NCBI GenBank assembly: GCA_964601515.1 | Contig: CAZRNU010000009.1 | Location: 1 to 46,393 of the forward strand | Direction of reading: 5' to 3' | DNA: 46,393 nucleotides | From: PWND01 sp964601515 | Lineage (GTDB): Bacteria; Bacteroidota; Bacteroidia; Bacteroidales; UBA7960 | Shown here: piece after piece, positions 45,011-46,393 of the stretch | Numbering within the stretch: position 1 is the first letter of the stretch | How the letters are laid out: the number at the start of each line of letters is the position of its first letter | Notes under the pieces: generated by a model | Databases searched by the model: none | Told to the model about the DNA's origin: nothing | The model's input: only the letters and a program-made list of their open reading frames with translations | Program-made: the position numbers and the translations under genes

Positions 45011-45769
45011 ATGGAAATTACATTACTTGGCACCGGGACATCTCAAGGGGTGCCTGTTGTTGCTTGTGATTGTGCTGTTTGTTTAAGTTCCGACCCACAT
45101 GACAAAAGGCTAAGGACTTCTGCCCTTATTAAATCGGAAGATACCGTAATTTGCATAGATGCAGGACCAGACTTCAGACAGCAAATGCTTAGAGCAAACG
45201 TGAAAAAACTAGATGCGGTTTTATTTACACATAACCACAAAGATCATACAGCCGGACTTGATGATGTGAGAGCATTTAACTATGTGCAAAAAAAACCAAT
45301 GGATGTATATGGCAGAATTGAAGTTCTCAAGTCATTAAAAATTGAATATTCTTATGCTTTTGATGATTATAAATATCCCGGAGTTCCTGAAATAGATCTT
45401 CATGTGCTTCCTTTTGAAGATTTTTTTATAAACTCATTGAAAATAACACCAATTGAAGCCATGCATTTGCAAATGCCTGTTGTAGGCTTTAGGTTTGGAG
45501 AGTTTTCATACTTAACAGATGCCAATTATATTGAGCCAAAGGAAATTGAAAAAATGAAAGGCTCTAAGGTTGTAATAATTAATGCCCTAAGAAAACGAAA
45601 ACATATTTCTCATTTCAATCTTGAAGAAACTCTTGAGTTAATTTCAATTATAAATCCCGAAAAAGCTTATTTAACGCACATTAGTCATCAAATGGGGTTT
45701 TACGATGAAGTTGAAAAAGAATTGCCGGAAAATGTTTTTTTAGGATATGATGGACTGGTTATTAAATAA
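45011..45769 (+). CDS. PhnP-like metallo-beta-lactamase-fold phosphodiesterase
   Basis: This 252-residue cytoplasmic hydrolase has the MBL signature HNHKDH (74-79) and further metal ligands His152, Asp170 and His223/His226 (THISH). An N-terminal CxCxxC (Cys19, Cys21, Cys24) matches the structural zinc site that sets PhnP apart from other MBL enzymes. PhnP cleaves cyclic ribosyl phosphodiesters in phosphonate degradation. No C-P lyase genes are near, and this protein is widespread in Bacteroidota, so it more likely acts on another cyclic phosphodiester. The next gene is convergent, with stops 6 nt apart. Confidence 0.9.
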   Translation: MEITLLGTGTSQGVPVVACDCAVCLSSDPHDKRLRTSALIKSEDTVICIDAGPDFRQQMLRANVKKLDAVLFTHNHKDHTAGLDDVRAFNYVQKKPMDVYGRIEVLKSLKIEYSYAFDDYKYPGVPEIDLHVLPFEDFFINSLKITPIEAMHLQMPVVGFRFGEFSYLTDANYIEPKEIEKMKGSKVVIINALRKRKHISHFNLEETLELISIINPEKAYLTHISHQMGFYDEVEKELPENVFLGYDGLVIK

Positions 45770-45775
45770 AGTTGA

Positions 45776-46393
45776 TTAGTTAGCTTTTTCTATCGCAACT
45801 CTTCTTAAATCAAGGTGATTTAATGAGTTATTACTCATATTCTCCACGTATGATTGAACAAATCTAGCCGACTGATCATAAAATAAAAACACAACAGGTG
45901 CCTCTTCAATTATAATACTATCCATTTTTCTATATAATAAAAACCTTAAAGAATCACATGTAATATTTCGGGCTCTTTCAAACAAACTATCGAATTCGGA
46001 ATTTTCAAACATTGTATAATTAGGTCCAACCGGGGCCTTATTCTTACTATAAAACAGGGAAAGATAATTTTCAGCATCAGGATAATCAGCAATCCAGGAA
46101 CCTCTGAAAAATGAAGCTTTTCCATTAGCCATCATTTCGCGCAGAGTAGCTGGAGGAAGAACCTCAATTTTTAATCTAATCCCTATTTTTGACAGTTCAT
46201 GCTGAATAAACTGAGCAATATCCTGATAAGCAGCATTTGTATTTAGAGTTATCAAGGGCAATCCTTCACCATATGGAAATCCAGCATCCGACAATAATCT
46301 TTTTGCTTTCTCAATATTATAATTATAGCCGCCGCCATTTTCAGGGAACCCCGGCATTCCGACCGGCACAAAACCGGCATTAGCAGGTGTTCC
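45776..46393 (-). CDS. Oligopeptide-type ABC transporter substrate-binding protein, 5' part missing
   Basis: The minus frame stays open through the window edge, giving 206 codons of the C-terminal part of a protein that would normally be about 500-600 residues. The visible start (GTPANAGFVPVGMPGF) and following YNIEKAKRLLSDAGFP, FIQHELSKIGI and ADYPDAENYLSLFYS segments are typical of the SBP_bac_5 family (DppA/OppA). These proteins bind peptides or similar solutes outside the inner membrane for an ABC importer. A GTG at 46369 is not the true start because family-conserved sequence continues upstream. Transporter partners are outside the window. Confidence 0.9.
   Translation of the reverse strand, partial: GTPANAGFVPVGMPGFPENGGGYNYNIEKAKRLLSDAGFPYGEGLPLITLNTNAAYQDIAQFIQHELSKIGIRLKIEVLPPATLREMMANGKASFFRGSWIADYPDAENYLSLFYSKNKAPVGPNYTMFENSEFDSLFERARNITCDSLRFLLYRKMDSIIIEEAPVVFLFYDQSARFVQSYVENMSNNSLNHLDLRRVAIEKAN

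Noticed and set aside
46367..46369. GTG as start of the last minus-strand gene
   Set aside because: Family-conserved residues (GTPANAGFVP) continue in frame upstream to the window edge, so the gene is truncated there instead of starting here.

Overview
The window is AT-rich bacterial chromosome and almost certainly from a member of the Bacteroidota, probably class Bacteroidia. Four things point there. It carries type IX secretion (T9SS) signatures: a PorP/SprF protein, type A and type B C-terminal sorting domains, and an OmpA protein with TPR and PD40 repeats. It has a DUF6913-type protein that I associate with this phylum. Upstream regions show the phylum's TTG-N20-TAnnTTTG promoter pattern instead of Shine-Dalgarno sites. 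Coding density is high; the only gene-free stretch over 300 bp is at 32365-32732. No rRNA, tRNA, CRISPR array or insertion sequence was seen.

Layout. 1-5458 (minus) is a signalling operon with two HQWRQPLN-class histidine kinases and two REC-PAS response regulators without DNA-binding domains; the last is cut by the window edge. Divergent from it, 5653-10622 (plus) encodes a propeller-sensor receptor fused to a class III adenylate cyclase, then an HD-domain phosphohydrolase and a tandem universal stress protein, closed by a strong terminator. 10696-15863 holds ligA, a convergent LolD-like ATPase, a membrane-anchored EEP-fold hydrolase and a secreted TPR protein. 15860-19317 (minus) holds an unusual KamA-family radical SAM aminomutase and a sodium/solute symporter.

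19373-32364 (minus) is a SprB/SprF-like surface adhesin locus. In transcription order it has a small secreted Ig/PKD protein, a 2915-residue adhesin with eight exact-length 93-residue repeats and a type B sorting domain, a periplasmic OmpA/PD40/SPOR protein, and the PorP/SprF partner expected to export or anchor the adhesin.

32733-36776 (plus) links a cyanophycin-synthetase-like ATP-grasp protein whose Mur-ligase half has lost its P-loop (a CphA2-like architecture) to an isoaspartyl dipeptidase and RNase Z. This is the most interesting metabolic unit: one gene may join beta-aspartyl dipeptides and its neighbour may cleave them. 36809-38656 (minus) has lipoate-protein ligase and a nine-repeat HEAT/LRV-like protein. 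38937-41576 is valS. 41565-44754 (minus) is an apparent operon of a DUF6913-like protein, DapA and a T9SS-secreted M14 carboxypeptidase. The window ends with a PhnP-like metallo-hydrolase and the C-terminal part of an oligopeptide-type ABC substrate-binding protein.
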